DNA of 64,000 nt, taken from positions 142,530 to 206,529 of the forward strand of contig NZ_FNXF01000003.1 of assembly GCF_900108485.1 (NCBI RefSeq), given 5' to 3'. The stretch comes from Rheinheimera pacifica (GTDB taxonomy: Bacteria > Pseudomonadota > Gammaproteobacteria > Enterobacterales > Alteromonadaceae). Positions within the stretch are counted from its first letter, which is position 1. Each line of letters begins with the position of its first letter. This document shows, piece by piece, positions 1 to 9,813 of this stretch. The translations under genes were made by a program, and so were the position numbers. Under the pieces are notes generated by a model. The model saw nothing but the letters and a program-made list of their open reading frames with translations, was not told where the DNA came from and did not search any database.

Positions 1-27
1 ACCTTTATTGGTTTTCATCTTTGGCAT
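1..27 (-). CDS. rpmI: 50S ribosomal protein L35, first 9 codons only
   Basis: Only the start of the gene is in the window. The minus strand reads MPKMKTNKG from an ATG at 25-27, which is the classic N terminus of ribosomal protein L35. It sits just downstream of infC, as in the usual thrS-infC-rpmI-rplT operon. No strong Shine-Dalgarno is visible before the start; in E. coli this gene is translationally controlled by L20. Confidence 0.85.
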
Positions 28-71
28 AGTTAAAAACTCGCATTGTTAAGTTACAACGAATAATAAGGCGT

Positions 72-99
72 TAACCCCACACTTTGCAGTGCGGGGTTA
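72..99 (-). promoter_or_regulatory. infC-rpmI intergenic hairpin
   Basis: An imperfect inverted repeat (seven outer pairs, one mismatch, three inner pairs, loop of six) lies between the infC stop and the rpmI start. There is no T-run after it on the minus strand, so it is not a standard terminator. In enterobacteria this spacer carries a processing and L20-control region for rpmI; a similar role here is inference. Confidence 0.45.
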
Positions 100-115
100 C
101 ACTTGAAAGCACCTA

Positions 116-658
116 TTACTTCTTATTTGGGGCCAGCATCATGATCATCTGGCGACCTTCCACCCGTGAAGGGAAAGATTCGCACAAGGCAATGTCTGAT
201 AAATCTTCTTTAATCCGATTTAACATATCAATACCAATGTCAAGATGCGCCATTTCACGACCACGATAGCGCAGCGTTACTTTAGCTTTGTCACCCTCTT
301 CAATGAAGCGACGCAGGTTGCGTAGTTTTACCTGGTAATCGCCTTCATCAGTTCCAGGCCGGAATTTTATTTCCTTAATCTGGATCTGTTTTTGCTTCTT
401 CTTCTGCTCTTTCAGAGCTTTACTCTTTTCAAACAGGAACTTACCGTAGTCCATCAACTTACATACTGGCGGTTCGGCTGTCGGGCTGATCTCTACTAAA
501 TCTGCACCGCCTTCCTCGGCCAAACGAATGGCTTCAGCAATACTTACTACACCCAGCTGCTCACCTTCAATACCAATTAACCGTACCTCTGGCAGGTTAA
601 TTTCTTCATTGATCCTGTTAGGACGGTTTGCAGGTAATGTTTTCTTTCCTACTTTAAT
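116..658 (-). CDS. infC: translation initiation factor IF-3
   Basis: IF-3 binds the 30S subunit, keeps ribosomes apart and checks the start codon. Starting at the rare ATT codon at 656-658 gives 180 residues, the E. coli length, and begins IKVGKK. A strong GGAGG lies just upstream. The N-terminal domain (PNRINEEI, [14 protein letters not shown]), the lysine-rich linker and the C-terminal domain ([18 protein letters not shown]) are all present. The ATT start is the known basis of IF-3 autoregulation and is conserved here. Neighbours are thrS upstream and rpmI downstream, the standard operon. Confidence 0.96.
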   Translation of the reverse strand: MKVGKKTLPANRPNRINEEINLPEVRLIGIEGEQLGVVSIAEAIRLAEEGGADLVEISPTAEPPVCKLMDYGKFLFEKSKALKEQKKKQKQIQIKEIKFRPGTDEGDYQVKLRNLRRFIEEGDKAKVTLRYRGREMAHLDIGIDMLNRIKEDLSDIALCESFPSRVEGRQMIMMLAPNKK

Positions 659-700
659 AGTATGTTCCTCCGAAAATTAATCTTATACGCTTAATTTGGT

Positions 701-2611
701 TCAAACCCGGGTTTTAATTTCTGTTGTCAGCTTTTCTACAAAGGCTGCAACCGACATTTTACCCAAATCTTCACCCTTGCGCGTTCTCAGTGCAATATCA
801 CCGGCTTCCATTTCTTTATCACCAACGACAACAAGGTAAGGAATGCGCTTAAGCGTGTGCTCGCGAATTTTAAAGCCTATCTTCTCATTTCTCAAGTCAC
901 TTATGACTCTAATACCGTGAGATTTGAAAGTTTTTACTAAATTCTGTACATATTCGGCCTGATTATCGGTAATGTTCATCACCACCACCTGAGTCGGTGC
1001 CAACCATGCAGGAAATAAACCGGCATATTCTTCAATTAAAATACCGATAAAACGCTCAATTGAACCCAAAATAGCACGGTGGATCATTACCGGCGTTTGC
1101 TTCTCGCCACTTTCAGCCACAAAAGTGGCACCTAAACGGCCCGGCAACGCAAAGTCTAACTGCACAGTACCACACTGCCAGGCGCGGCCTAAACAGTCAT
1201 GCAGGGTAAATTCAATTTTAGGGCCGTAAAACGCGCCCTCGCCCGGCTGTAAATCATAGGCGATATCATTGGCTTTTAACGCTTCTGTCAGGCCTTGCTC
1301 AGCACGGTCCCACATCTCGTCAGTACCGATACGCTGTGCCGGCCGTGTAGACAGTTTTACAGCGACGTTTTTAAAGCCAAAAGTACTGTAGGTGTCAAAC
1401 ACCATCTGGATACATTTGGTCACCTCGGCCTGCACCTGATCTTCGGTACAGAAGATATGCGCATCGTCCTGGGTAAAGCCGCGTACGCGCATTAAACCGT
1501 GTAAGCCACCTGAGGGCTCGTTACGGTGACAACAACCAAACTCGGCCATCCTAAGCGGTAAATCGCGGTACGACTTTAAGCCCTGATTAAAAATTTGCAC
1601 GTGGCCCGGGCAGTTCATTGGCTTAATGGCGTACTCGCGATGCTCTGACTGGGTAGTAAACATATTATCGGCGTACTTTTCCCAGTGGCCGGATTTCTCC
1701 CACAGCACGCGGTCCATCATTAGCGGGCCTTTTACTTCGTCGTAGTCGTACTCGCCTAGCTTTTCACGCACAAAGCTTTCCAGCTCACGAAAGATAGTCC
1801 AGCCATCGTTGTGCCAGAACACCATACCCGGTGCCTCTTCCTGCCAGTGAAATAAGCCCAGCGCCTTACCAATTTTACGGTGATCGCGCTTTTCGGCTTC
1901 TTCTAACTGCAGTAAATACGCCGCCAGCTGCTTTTTATCAGCCCAGGCAGTGCCGTATATCCGCTGCAGCATTTTGTTTTTCGCATCGCCGCGCCAGTAG
2001 GCACCGGCAACTTTCATAATTTTAAAGTGCTGGCAAAAGCGCATATTCGGCACATGCGGGCCACGGCACATATCAATATATTCTTCGTGGTGATACAAAC
2101 CAGGCTGGTCATCCCGGCTAACGTTTTGCTCAAGGATTTCCAGCTTGTAGCTCTCACCACGGGCTGTAAAGGTATCTACCGCTTCTTGCCAGCTTACTTT
2201 TTTCTTAATTACGTCGTATTCGGTTTTTGCCAGTTGCAGCATACGCTCTTCCAACTTAGCTAAATCGTCGCTGCTGATCGGCTGGTCTAAATCAACGTCA
2301 TAGTAAAAACCGTTATCTATTACCGGACCGATGGCCATTTTTACATTCGGCCACAGCTGCTTAATGGCATGGCCTAATAAGTGCGCGCAGGAGTGGCGGA
2401 TAATTTCCAGGCCGTCCTGATCTTTGCTGGTAATAATGCTTAAGGTTGAATCTGTCGTAATGGGATCACAGGCATCAACTAGTTGGCCATTCACCTTACC
2501 GGCGATGGTGGCTTTGGCTAAACCCGGGCCGATGTCTTTGGCAACATCCATAACTGAAACAGCATGATCAAAAGCGCGCTGGCTGCCATCTGGCAGAGTA
2601 ATAACTGGCAT
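701..2611 (-). CDS. thrS: threonine-tRNA ligase
   Basis: Charges tRNA-Thr with threonine in the cytoplasm. The 636-residue length matches bacterial ThrRS (E. coli 642). Order: N-terminal TGS domain ([14 protein letters not shown]), editing domain ([16 protein letters not shown], with the HxxxH metal site), class II catalytic core with [10 protein letters not shown] (zinc Cys), [25 protein letters not shown] and the motif 3 segment [23 protein letters not shown], then the C-terminal anticodon-binding domain. It lies 42 bases upstream of infC and probably shares its transcript. Any thrS leader control would sit in 2612-2813; I did not see a convincing tRNA-Thr mimic there. Confidence 0.97.
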   Translation of the reverse strand: MPVITLPDGSQRAFDHAVSVMDVAKDIGPGLAKATIAGKVNGQLVDACDPITTDSTLSIITSKDQDGLEIIRHSCAHLLGHAIKQLWPNVKMAIGPVIDNGFYYDVDLDQPISSDDLAKLEERMLQLAKTEYDVIKKKVSWQEAVDTFTARGESYKLEILEQNVSRDDQPGLYHHEEYIDMCRGPHVPNMRFCQHFKIMKVAGAYWRGDAKNKMLQRIYGTAWADKKQLAAYLLQLEEAEKRDHRKIGKALGLFHWQEEAPGMVFWHNDGWTIFRELESFVREKLGEYDYDEVKGPLMMDRVLWEKSGHWEKYADNMFTTQSEHREYAIKPMNCPGHVQIFNQGLKSYRDLPLRMAEFGCCHRNEPSGGLHGLMRVRGFTQDDAHIFCTEDQVQAEVTKCIQMVFDTYSTFGFKNVAVKLSTRPAQRIGTDEMWDRAEQGLTEALKANDIAYDLQPGEGAFYGPKIEFTLHDCLGRAWQCGTVQLDFALPGRLGATFVAESGEKQTPVMIHRAILGSIERFIGILIEEYAGLFPAWLAPTQVVVMNITDNQAEYVQNLVKTFKSHGIRVISDLRNEKIGFKIREHTLKRIPYLVVVGDKEMEAGDIALRTRKGEDLGKMSVAAFVEKLTTEIKTRV

Positions 2612-2813
2612 GATAAATCCTTATACAGTGGTGGCCCATACCAAGGGTCACATGTTAAATAACGTGGCTAAAGCCGCAGTGCAGCAAAGCAGTTAATGGC
2701 CTATACAAGAAGCCATCTGCTAAACCGGGCACGGCAGCCGACAAAAAAGCAGCGCTATAGTAGCAGTTGTAAGAAAGGGCTTAAAGGTGTTAGCTGGAAC
2801 TAATCAACAAATA

Positions 2814-4055
2814 CTACCGGCTAAAATTAGCAAACTTGTCCTGTATCCGATGTTGTTGCTGGTTATAAATAACAAAATACTCATCAGCGATATCACCAGT
2901 ACTACTTTTCATTGAATATGCTTTTTCAATGTTTTTGATCATCTCGATAGCGGCAGCAGCTTCACCACGATGCTGACAAATAGCGTGCTTAATTTCGTCA
3001 GACACATTTAATTGGTTAACAAACTCTGTTGGTGCAACACCAAACAAAATATCAACACCATACAAAATCGCCGTGAGAAAGAACTGGTTTTGTTTTGCAT
3101 TGTCGGCATGCCACAACACGGCCAGTTGCTGCGCGGTGTAAGCTCTGGTCAACACCAAGCCGGCAGCTGCAGGGCAGCAGCGGTTTAATATTGAAAACAT
3201 CAGGATCCACTTTCTGGCAAGGTCAAGCCCTAGCCGCATAGTCAGCTCTTTTACTGAGCTAACTTCGCGCGTCTTACGATATAAGGGGCTATTAGCAATA
3301 CGTAGCATGCCCATTACCAGAGCTGGTTCATCGGCAAGCTGCACTGATAACTTATTGATGTCAGGCTCTGCCTGAAATAAATTATTAATAAGCTCTGCTA
3401 TTTTAAGCGCTGTAGGGGGTATTTTTTTGCCAGTTATCACCTCCGGACGCGCAAGAAAATACCCCTGAAATAAACTAAAACCCAGCGCTTTGCACTGCTC
3501 CAGTTGCTCTGGTGTTTCAACCCGCTCAGCCAGCCAGGTTAACTTGTACCCCCGCAGCCGATGTATTTGCTGTTTCACCTCAGCATAACTGTGTTGCAGA
3601 ATATCTACTTTTATAATGTCTGCAAGGGCAATAAGTGGTTCCCAATCAGCGGTAAATTCAAAATCATCCAAAGCAAACCTGAAGCCCCGCTGTTTGAAAG
3701 CAGTAACGTGAGCAATAAACTCTGCAGTGGGTGCTATACGTTCAACTAACTCGATTACAACTTTATCAGCCTCTAAAGGTAAAAAGCTGCCAGATGCCAA
3801 AAAATCGGCACAAACATTAATAAACACAGGTGCCTTGTACTGCTCAATTTGTGTCGAAACACTACTGCACAAGTTATAAATCAGCTCTGTAGTTGCCAAA
3901 TTATCACCCAGCTCAAGAGCCGTGACACCGTTGTCACTGCGGTATAGTAATTCCACTGCGACCCTGTTGTTATTGCGATCAAATATCGGCTGTGCGGCAA
4001 ATAAACTCTGTATGTCCTGTTCAGTACTGACGCCACTACTACTTTGTTGCCTCAT
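2814..4055 (-). CDS. EAL-HDOD signalling protein
   Basis: A 413-residue protein with an N-terminal EAL (c-di-GMP phosphodiesterase-type) domain followed by an HDOD domain, the YuxH/CdgJ architecture. In the EAL part I see VELLYRS in place of EALLR, ELVER, ALDDFEF (canonical DDFG, here DDFE), IIKVDIL and AERVET. The HDOD part contains LADEPALVMGMLRIANSPLY. Several catalytic positions are changed, so the EAL domain may be inactive and act as a docking module; this is inferred. The ATG at 4053-4055 is preferred because GGTGGAG precedes it; a TTG further out would add 41 residues without support. Confidence 0.88.
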   Translation of the reverse strand: MRQQSSSGVSTEQDIQSLFAAQPIFDRNNNRVAVELLYRSDNGVTALELGDNLATTELIYNLCSSVSTQIEQYKAPVFINVCADFLASGSFLPLEADKVVIELVERIAPTAEFIAHVTAFKQRGFRFALDDFEFTADWEPLIALADIIKVDILQHSYAEVKQQIHRLRGYKLTWLAERVETPEQLEQCKALGFSLFQGYFLARPEVITGKKIPPTALKIAELINNLFQAEPDINKLSVQLADEPALVMGMLRIANSPLYRKTREVSSVKELTMRLGLDLARKWILMFSILNRCCPAAAGLVLTRAYTAQQLAVLWHADNAKQNQFFLTAILYGVDILFGVAPTEFVNQLNVSDEIKHAICQHRGEAAAAIEMIKNIEKAYSMKSSTGDIADEYFVIYNQQQHRIQDKFANFSR

Positions 4056-4289
4056 GAACTTCTCCACCTTAGGGGTAATATAACAACACACTACCGTTTC
4101 ATTGCTAAGCAAAGGCTCAGACAATATTACCTGTTGCTTAAGTATAGGGGGTATAAGACTATCGTCCACTGTCAGCAATAAGCCAACTGCTTAAGGTCGA
4201 TATCTATATACTCGCAACATCAGCTATCGATCAGTGATCTTTCTGCTTTATCAGCCATACTTCACATTAAGCGCATACGGAGGCAACAC

Positions 4290-5150
4290 ATGTGGCAGGC
4301 AATTGCTGAGCATATTAACAGTGAATTAGATATCGGTTTTCAGATTGAACAGAAAAGCCAGTTAACGGGTGGCAGTATTAACCTTGCCTGGCATATCAGT
4401 GGCCAGGGGCAGCATTTTTTTGTCAAAATTAATCAGCGTGAGCAACTGGAGCAGTTTGAAACAGAAGCGCTTAGCTTACAAGCTTTGCAGCAAAGCCACA
4501 GCATTAGGGTGCCAAAGCTGATTTGCTCTGGCCAAACCATAGATAAAGCCTTTTTGGTATTAGAGTATTTACCTCTGAGCGGCGAAACCACAAATGGCTG
4601 GCGTGATCTGGCCCGGCAGCTGGCGCAACTGCATAAGCAACATGATCAGGCGATGTATGGTTTTGACTGGGACAACATGCTTGGCAGTACACCGCAGCCG
4701 AATAAATGGCAGGCAAACTGGAGCAGCTTTTTCTCTGAGCAGCGTCTCGGTTGGCTTTTGCAGTTACTGCTGGAGCAAGGCTTCGGTTTTGGCAATATCG
4801 ACCAGTTGGTAGAACAATGCCGGCAACGCCTGCATCATCATCAACCTGCGCCAAGTTTATTGCATGGCGATTTATGGCGCGGTAATGTTGGTTTTACCGG
4901 TGACACAGCAGCAGTATTTGACCCGGCCTGCTATTTCGGTGACAGAGAAACTGATCTGGCTTACAGCACGTTGTTTGGCCGTTTTCCGGACGATTTTTAT
5001 CACAGTTATCAACAGCATTATCCGCTGGATGAGGCTTACAATGATCGTAAAGATCTTTATAATCTGTATCATATACTGAACCATGCTTATTTATTTCGGG
5101 GTGCCTATCTGGTGCAGGCACAGGAGATGATTAAGCAGTTATTCCACTAA
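4290..5150 (+). CDS. fructosamine kinase family protein
   Basis: 286 residues, the family length. These enzymes phosphorylate sugar adducts on amines (ketosamines), starting deglycation; the exact bacterial substrate is uncertain. The aminoglycoside-phosphotransferase-type fold is seen in LTGGSINLAWHI (nucleotide loop), FVKIN (catalytic-domain Lys), SLLHGDLWRGNVGF (Brenner-type catalytic loop with Asp) and DPACYFGDRETDLAY (metal-binding Asp). The start has a good AGGAG-like site (CGGAGGCAACAC). It is divergent from the EAL-HDOD gene and followed by the pteridine reductase 60 bases on. Confidence 0.88.
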   Translation: MWQAIAEHINSELDIGFQIEQKSQLTGGSINLAWHISGQGQHFFVKINQREQLEQFETEALSLQALQQSHSIRVPKLICSGQTIDKAFLVLEYLPLSGETTNGWRDLARQLAQLHKQHDQAMYGFDWDNMLGSTPQPNKWQANWSSFFSEQRLGWLLQLLLEQGFGFGNIDQLVEQCRQRLHHHQPAPSLLHGDLWRGNVGFTGDTAAVFDPACYFGDRETDLAYSTLFGRFPDDFYHSYQQHYPLDEAYNDRKDLYNLYHILNHAYLFRGAYLVQAQEMIKQLFH

Positions 5151-5210
5151 ATTTATTGCAACTGGTTATTATAAAGCCAAAGCAGTACCTGACATTACGG
5201 AAAGCTATTT

Positions 5211-5972
5211 ATGCAAATTGCCCAGCAACCCGTGGCGCTGATCACCGGCAGCGCCAAACGGCTTGGCCGGAAAATGATCGAAACTCTGCACGCTAATGAT
5301 TACCGCGTCATAATACACTGCAATCGCTCACGCCCGGAGGCTGATACTCTGGCACTGCAACTGAACCTGCAACGCCCAGACAGTGCGGCCGTGATACAGG
5401 CTGACTTATTGCAAGAGGCCTGCTGGCCGCAGTTGGCAAAGCAAGCCGTAGCCTGTTTTGGCCGGCTGGATGTGCTGGTAAACAACGCATCCAGTTTTTA
5501 CCCCACCCCGGTAGAGGCAGCAAATGCCGCACAATGGCAGGATTTATTTGGCTCTAATGTTAAGGCACCGTATTTTTTAAGCCAGGCACTGGCTTCTGAG
5601 CTGGCGCGCCATAATGGTGCTATTGTTAATATGGTCGACATTCATGCAAGCAAACCTTTAGCTGGCCACAGTATTTACTGTATGGCAAAGGCTGCATTGC
5701 TAATGATGACAAAAGCACTGGCGCTTGAACTGGCGCCGGCGATCAGAGTCAACGGTATAGCGCCAGGTGCCATTTTATGGCCAGGTGAACAATCGGTTGC
5801 GCTAAAACAGCACGACAAAGAGGCCATACTGGCGCAAATTCCGTTGCAGCAGTTGGGTACAGCAACCGATATCGCCCAAACGCTGTTATTTTTGCTAAAA
5901 GCACCTTATATCACCGGGCATATCATTACGGTGGATGGTGGACGCAGTTTAAGTAATGCCCATAAAGCCTGA
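5211..5972 (+). CDS. pteridine reductase (SDR family)
   Basis: 253-residue short-chain dehydrogenase. Visible motifs are the NAD(P) glycine segment TGSAKRLGR, LVNNAS, the active-site stretch ending in YCMAKAAL (YxxxK), and PGAILWPGEQ near the substrate site. The TGSAKRLG form and the PGAI.WP segment are those of the pteridine reductase/FolM-like group, which reduces dihydro-pterins with NADPH. Probably co-transcribed with the CPXCG gene 34 bases downstream. Whether it serves folate, monapterin or another pterin cannot be told from sequence. Confidence 0.85.
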   Translation: MQIAQQPVALITGSAKRLGRKMIETLHANDYRVIIHCNRSRPEADTLALQLNLQRPDSAAVIQADLLQEACWPQLAKQAVACFGRLDVLVNNASSFYPTPVEAANAAQWQDLFGSNVKAPYFLSQALASELARHNGAIVNMVDIHASKPLAGHSIYCMAKAALLMMTKALALELAPAIRVNGIAPGAILWPGEQSVALKQHDKEAILAQIPLQQLGTATDIAQTLLFLLKAPYITGHIITVDGGRSLSNAHKA

Positions 5973-6006
5973 TACTTAACAGGCTAAACCGGCCGGAGGA
6001 AGTGCT

Positions 6007-6207
6007 ATGAGCTTGTTGCAAAAAACTATTGAATGCCCATTTTGCGGCCACCCTATGCATTTAAGTGTAGAAGTTACCGACGAAGATCAGGATTACATTG
6101 AAGATTGCAGCAACTGCTGCAACCCTATCCATGTGCGGGTACATAAAGACGAGCTGCACCACAGTGTGCAGCTGTTTATTGACGCCGATGATGAGCAGTA
6201 TTATTAA
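6007..6207 (+). CDS. CPXCG-motif cysteine-rich small protein
   Basis: 66 residues with an N-terminal CPFCG knuckle and a second CSNCC pair, giving a likely zinc site; the C-terminal tail is acidic. This matches the small CPXCG-motif cysteine-rich family, whose function is not known. A strong GGAGGAAG precedes the ATG. Its last four bases overlap the end of the convergent riboflavin synthase gene. Confidence 0.85.
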   Translation: MSLLQKTIECPFCGHPMHLSVEVTDEDQDYIEDCSNCCNPIHVRVHKDELHHSVQLFIDADDEQYY

Positions 6208-6833
6208 GTTTTTGCTGACGAAAATCGTTCGGCCATAATGCGCTCTACCGTTTGCACTATGGTTTGTGTTTGCTGATCCAGTTCAATATTCACTATATCA
6301 CCCACTTGCTTTTGCCCTAGCGTGGTAATAGCCAGTGTTTCCGGGATCAAATACAAACTAAAGCCATCGGTATAGGTTTCGCCTACGGTTAAGCTGCAAC
6401 CTTCTACCGTAATAAAGCCTTTGCTGAGAATATAACGCATATAGTCCGGCGCCAGTGTCAGGCGCACCGAGCAGTTATTGGCGCTTTTCTCCAAAGCCGT
6501 TATCGTTGCTGTAGTTTGGATATGGCCGGAAACAATATGGCCACCCAATTCACTGCCAAAGCTTAACGAGCGCTCAAAATTCACCGCTTCGCCCACGTTT
6601 AACCGGCCAAGGTTGGTTTTACTTAAGGTTTCAGCTATCACATCAAAGCAAACCCAACCGGCCTTGCTGTCAAAATCGGTTACGGTTAAACAAACGCCGT
6701 TTATGGCAATACTGGCGCCACGGCTCAGGTTTTCCAGGTGCGCAGCACCTGGTTGCAAGGTTAACTGACGAAATGCTGTGTCGTCACGAATGGCCGTTAA
6801 CTCTGCTTTAGTTTGAACTATTCCGGTAAACAT
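6204..6833 (-). CDS. ribC: riboflavin synthase, alpha subunit
   Basis: Catalyses the dismutation of two 6,7-dimethyl-8-ribityllumazines to riboflavin, the last step of riboflavin synthesis. 209 residues made of two lumazine-binding repeats: MFTGIVQ, INGVCLTV and GHIVSGHI in the first half, and FITVEGCSLTV with FSLYLIPETLAITTL in the second. It is divergent from norM (59 bases between starts), the same neighbour relation as ribC-mdtK in E. coli. No FMN riboswitch is visible in the short upstream gap. Confidence 0.95.
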   Translation of the reverse strand: MFTGIVQTKAELTAIRDDTAFRQLTLQPGAAHLENLSRGASIAINGVCLTVTDFDSKAGWVCFDVIAETLSKTNLGRLNVGEAVNFERSLSFGSELGGHIVSGHIQTTATITALEKSANNCSVRLTLAPDYMRYILSKGFITVEGCSLTVGETYTDGFSLYLIPETLAITTLGQKQVGDIVNIELDQQTQTIVQTVERIMAERFSSAKT

Positions 6834-6892
6834 AAGTCCTCATTTGTGCTACATTGCGCGCCATTACACGCTGCTGATACAACAGACCTACT

Positions 6893-8251
6893 ATGTTACC
6901 TTTTTCCCGCTTCGAAGCCAGAACCATACTAAAACTTTCCGGCCCCATAGTACTGGCACAGCTGACACAAACCTTAATGTACTTTGTCGACACTGTAATG
7001 GCCGGCCGTTATAGCGCCGTCGATATGGCCGCCATCGCAGTGGCATCCGGTTTATGGTTTCCGGTGGTGATGACCATGCAGGGTTTGCTGCTGGCCTTAA
7101 CACCAATAGTGGCGCAGTATTACGGTAGCAAACAAACCAAGCCGGTTACCCATTTCACCTTGCAGGCCATGTATTTAGCAATGGCACTGGCAGCGGCCCT
7201 GTTTATCGTGATGTTGTATGTGCACGTGCCGATTGACCTGTTAAATATGGATGAAACCCTGCGGCAAAAATCGCTGGATTATCTGTATTACGTCAGCTTT
7301 GGCTTATTCCCGGCCGCAGGCTATATGGTACTGCGTAGTATGTTTGAAGGGATCGGCAATACCAAAGCCAGCATGTGGATCAGCTTTGTCGGTATTCTGG
7401 TTAATATTCCGGCCAACTATATATTTATTTACGGCAAGCTGGGCATGCCGGCACTGGGTGGTGCGGGCTGTGGTATCGCTACGGCGCTGGTGTTTTTAGC
7501 CATGTTTGTTGCCATTTTAATCTACGGCTGGTTTAGCCGTACAACTAAACGCTACCGCACCCACCCCGCCAGTTACCGGGTTCACCTTAAAGATATTTGG
7601 CAAATTGTCTGTATCGGCACCCCTATTGCGTTTTCTATCTTTTTTGAAGTCACTCTGTTTGCCTGTATTCCGCTGGCCATAGTGCACCTGGGCCCTATTA
7701 TGGTGGCGGGTCATCAAATCGCCCAAAACTACAGTGGTATAGTGTTTATGCTGCCACTGTCGTTAGGTATGGCAACCACTATCCGTGTGGGTCATCTGGT
7801 GGGTCAGCAAAGCCTTACTGAGCTGAAAAAAGCCGTGTCTACCGCCATAATACTGGCCGTAATGATGTCTTTTGTTATCGCCAGCCTGACCTTTATCCTC
7901 AGAGGCAGCATAGCTGCATTGTATTCGCCCGAGCCTACTGTTATTGCCCTTGCCGCGTCGTTACTTATTCTGGCCTGTTTTTATCAGGTATCCGATGCTA
8001 TTCAGGTGGTGTCTGCCTGTGCGCTACGCGGTATGAAAGTAACCAAGCCGGTATTTTTTATTACCTTTATTGCCTACTGGCCAATCGGTTTTGGCTTGGG
8101 TGCCGTATTGGGGTTAACAAATTGGTTGGTACCGGCGATGGGTGCGCACGGTTTCTGGATTGGTATTATTGCCGGCTTAAGCGTGGCTGCCGTATTGTTA
8201 GCTATTATTTTAAAACGCACTTTGCTTAAGTTAGAACTGCAAGCAGGTTAG
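6893..8251 (+). CDS. norM: MATE-family multidrug efflux transporter NorM/MdtK
   Basis: 452 residues with twelve predicted membrane helices in two MatE repeats; uses a Na+ or H+ gradient to export cationic drugs such as fluoroquinolones. The N terminus reads LSGPIVLAQLTQTLMYFVDTVMAG, the usual MATE start (quoted to show TM1; family motif VDT-MAG), and PLSLGMATTIRVGHLVG is the second-half signature. This is the intact copy. Two partial copies of its 3' part lie at 8268-8732 and 13396-13725, bracketing the retron island. Confidence 0.93.
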   Translation: MLPFSRFEARTILKLSGPIVLAQLTQTLMYFVDTVMAGRYSAVDMAAIAVASGLWFPVVMTMQGLLLALTPIVAQYYGSKQTKPVTHFTLQAMYLAMALAAALFIVMLYVHVPIDLLNMDETLRQKSLDYLYYVSFGLFPAAGYMVLRSMFEGIGNTKASMWISFVGILVNIPANYIFIYGKLGMPALGGAGCGIATALVFLAMFVAILIYGWFSRTTKRYRTHPASYRVHLKDIWQIVCIGTPIAFSIFFEVTLFACIPLAIVHLGPIMVAGHQIAQNYSGIVFMLPLSLGMATTIRVGHLVGQQSLTELKKAVSTAIILAVMMSFVIASLTFILRGSIAALYSPEPTVIALAASLLILACFYQVSDAIQVVSACALRGMKVTKPVFFITFIAYWPIGFGLGAVLGLTNWLVPAMGAHGFWIGIIAGLSVAAVLLAIILKRTLLKLELQAG

Positions 8252-8267
8252 ACTATGAGGCCGTTCA

Positions 8268-8732
8268 GAAGAGTACGATGCGGACATCTTAACGGTCAGC
8301 AGCCTTAGTGAACTAAGGAAAGCCGTTAGTACAGCAATCATTCCCGGTATCGTGGTATCTGCCATAACCGCAACGCTCACATTTCTATTAATAGAGCAAA
8401 TTGCATCGCTGTATACAGGTAATCCCGAAGTCATTGCGCTGGCGTCTTCTCTGCTGTTGTTAGCGTGTATTTATCAGATTACAGACTCGGTACAGGTAAT
8501 TTGCGCGTCAATCCTGCGCGGTATGAAGATCACCAAACCAACCTTTTTTATCACCTTTATTGCCTATTGGTCGGTTGGATTTGGTTTGGGGTACGTGCTT
8601 GGACTAACGGACTACATAGTCCCTGCTATGGGTGTACATGGTTTTTGGATAGGCATCATTGTTGGTTTAACGGTTGCAGCACTTATGTTATCATATTGTG
8701 TTGAAAAGGAGTTTAACAAAGTTACATGTTAG
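8268..8732 (+). pseudogene. norM 3'-end remnant, copy 1 (diverged)
   Basis: Starting 17 bases after norM, this stretch translates to the last third of a MATE protein: residues like GHLNGQQ, then after a frame change SLSELRKAVSTAI, ILRGMKITKPTFFITFIAYW and VPAMGVHGFWIGIIVGL. Two bases appear to be missing near 8299, so the upstream part is out of frame with the 126-residue open stretch that begins at GTG 8352. The copy is clearly diverged from the resident norM, so it came from another lineage or is old. It cannot make a working transporter. Confidence 0.82.
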
Positions 8733-8760
8733 TTCCAGTTCAACTACTTAGATAAATAAA

Positions 8761-9738
8761 TCAATTTATTTTTTGGCAGTTTATAACGTGAAATTCCTCA
8801 GGTATTTCAATTCCATAATCAATAAAACTACGATGCATAAAACTCTTAGCGCTTTCTTCAATTTCCAATTTATTATCAAGTAAAACTACGTCATTCGACG
8901 GGCTAAGATAGACTCCAACAACTCGTTCAATGTTAGGGAGTTTATCCAAGCAGTAAATTTTTTCATTAAAATCTAAGTAATGAGCTAATTTATAAGCCTT
9001 AAATTCTAATTCGTTATCAGATAAGGAGTTGCTTATGACATTTAAAAAGTATCCTGACAGCAAAAATGCGCTTACAGCATATAAAAATTGTCTACCTAAA
9101 ACCTTATCTTTACGCAGATAAAGAAAAAAAACGACAAACTGAATCAAAGAAGAAGCAACCACAACCCAAAATATTGGACTTAATATTTTAAGTAGTAAAA
9201 GCCCAGTGAGAATAGATTTAGAATAAACAAAAACCGAAGCGTCCACACCAAAAATGCTATTTATAACACTTGATGACTCTGAATTGCAATAAAGTAATAA
9301 ACCTGCGAAACCTATCGAAGCGGAGAACTTAACGAAACTATATTCCCAGAGAGCCTTAACCAATGAAACCCTTTCTAAACTAATAACTAAAAATATCGTC
9401 AGTAGAGTCATTCCTAAGTAGAACAGGAAAGATTCACTTATCCAAAGATAATTATCTGCTATATTTCTAGCGGAAACAGTTAAAAAAATACCAATAATTC
9501 CGCAAGAGATACGACTAAAAAAATCGATATCTTCATTACCCTTTTTACGTTTTTCCTTGGAAAATTCATTTTCAGATAAGGCTAAATATATCTTTCTAAC
9601 ATATTCCTTCAAAGTTAAATTTTGAGAACTGAAACCATTCCTGTCATCCTCAACCCAAGATAGTTGCTTATTTATAGACTCTATATATTCAGCATTATTA
9701 AGAGGGAATTTATTTTTAGAATTTCTTTCTTTCGACAT
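8761..9738 (-). CDS. multi-pass membrane protein of unknown function
   Basis: 325 residues, not recognised. The first ~85 residues are soluble and charged; about six hydrophobic segments follow (from GIIGIFLTVSA through WVVVASSLIQFVVFFLYL to FLYAVSAFLLSGYFLNVIS); a soluble tail of about 80 residues ends the protein. The AAAGG before the ATG is a fair ribosome site. It is the last gene of the AT-rich minus-strand island behind the retron and CoiA-like gene, 75 bases from the latter, so it could be part of the same defence transcript, for example as a membrane effector. That role is inference only. Confidence 0.6.
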   Translation of the reverse strand: MSKERNSKNKFPLNNAEYIESINKQLSWVEDDRNGFSSQNLTLKEYVRKIYLALSENEFSKEKRKKGNEDIDFFSRISCGIIGIFLTVSARNIADNYLWISESFLFYLGMTLLTIFLVISLERVSLVKALWEYSFVKFSASIGFAGLLLYCNSESSSVINSIFGVDASVFVYSKSILTGLLLLKILSPIFWVVVASSLIQFVVFFLYLRKDKVLGRQFLYAVSAFLLSGYFLNVISNSLSDNELEFKAYKLAHYLDFNEKIYCLDKLPNIERVVGVYLSPSNDVVLLDNKLEIEESAKSFMHRSFIDYGIEIPEEFHVINCQKIN

Positions 9739-9813
9739 TGGTAAGCCTTTAGTGAAAATAGGAAAAATAAAACCGACGGCTAAGTTGGCTTTTTAAACTC
9801 GTTAGAACTAAAT

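Noticed and set aside
4504-4854. 116-codon frame opposite the fructosamine kinase gene
   Set aside because: Antisense to a clear conserved gene; composition is that of a shadow frame.
6834-6892. FMN riboswitch upstream of riboflavin synthase
   Set aside because: The gap is only 59 bases and lacks the element's stems.
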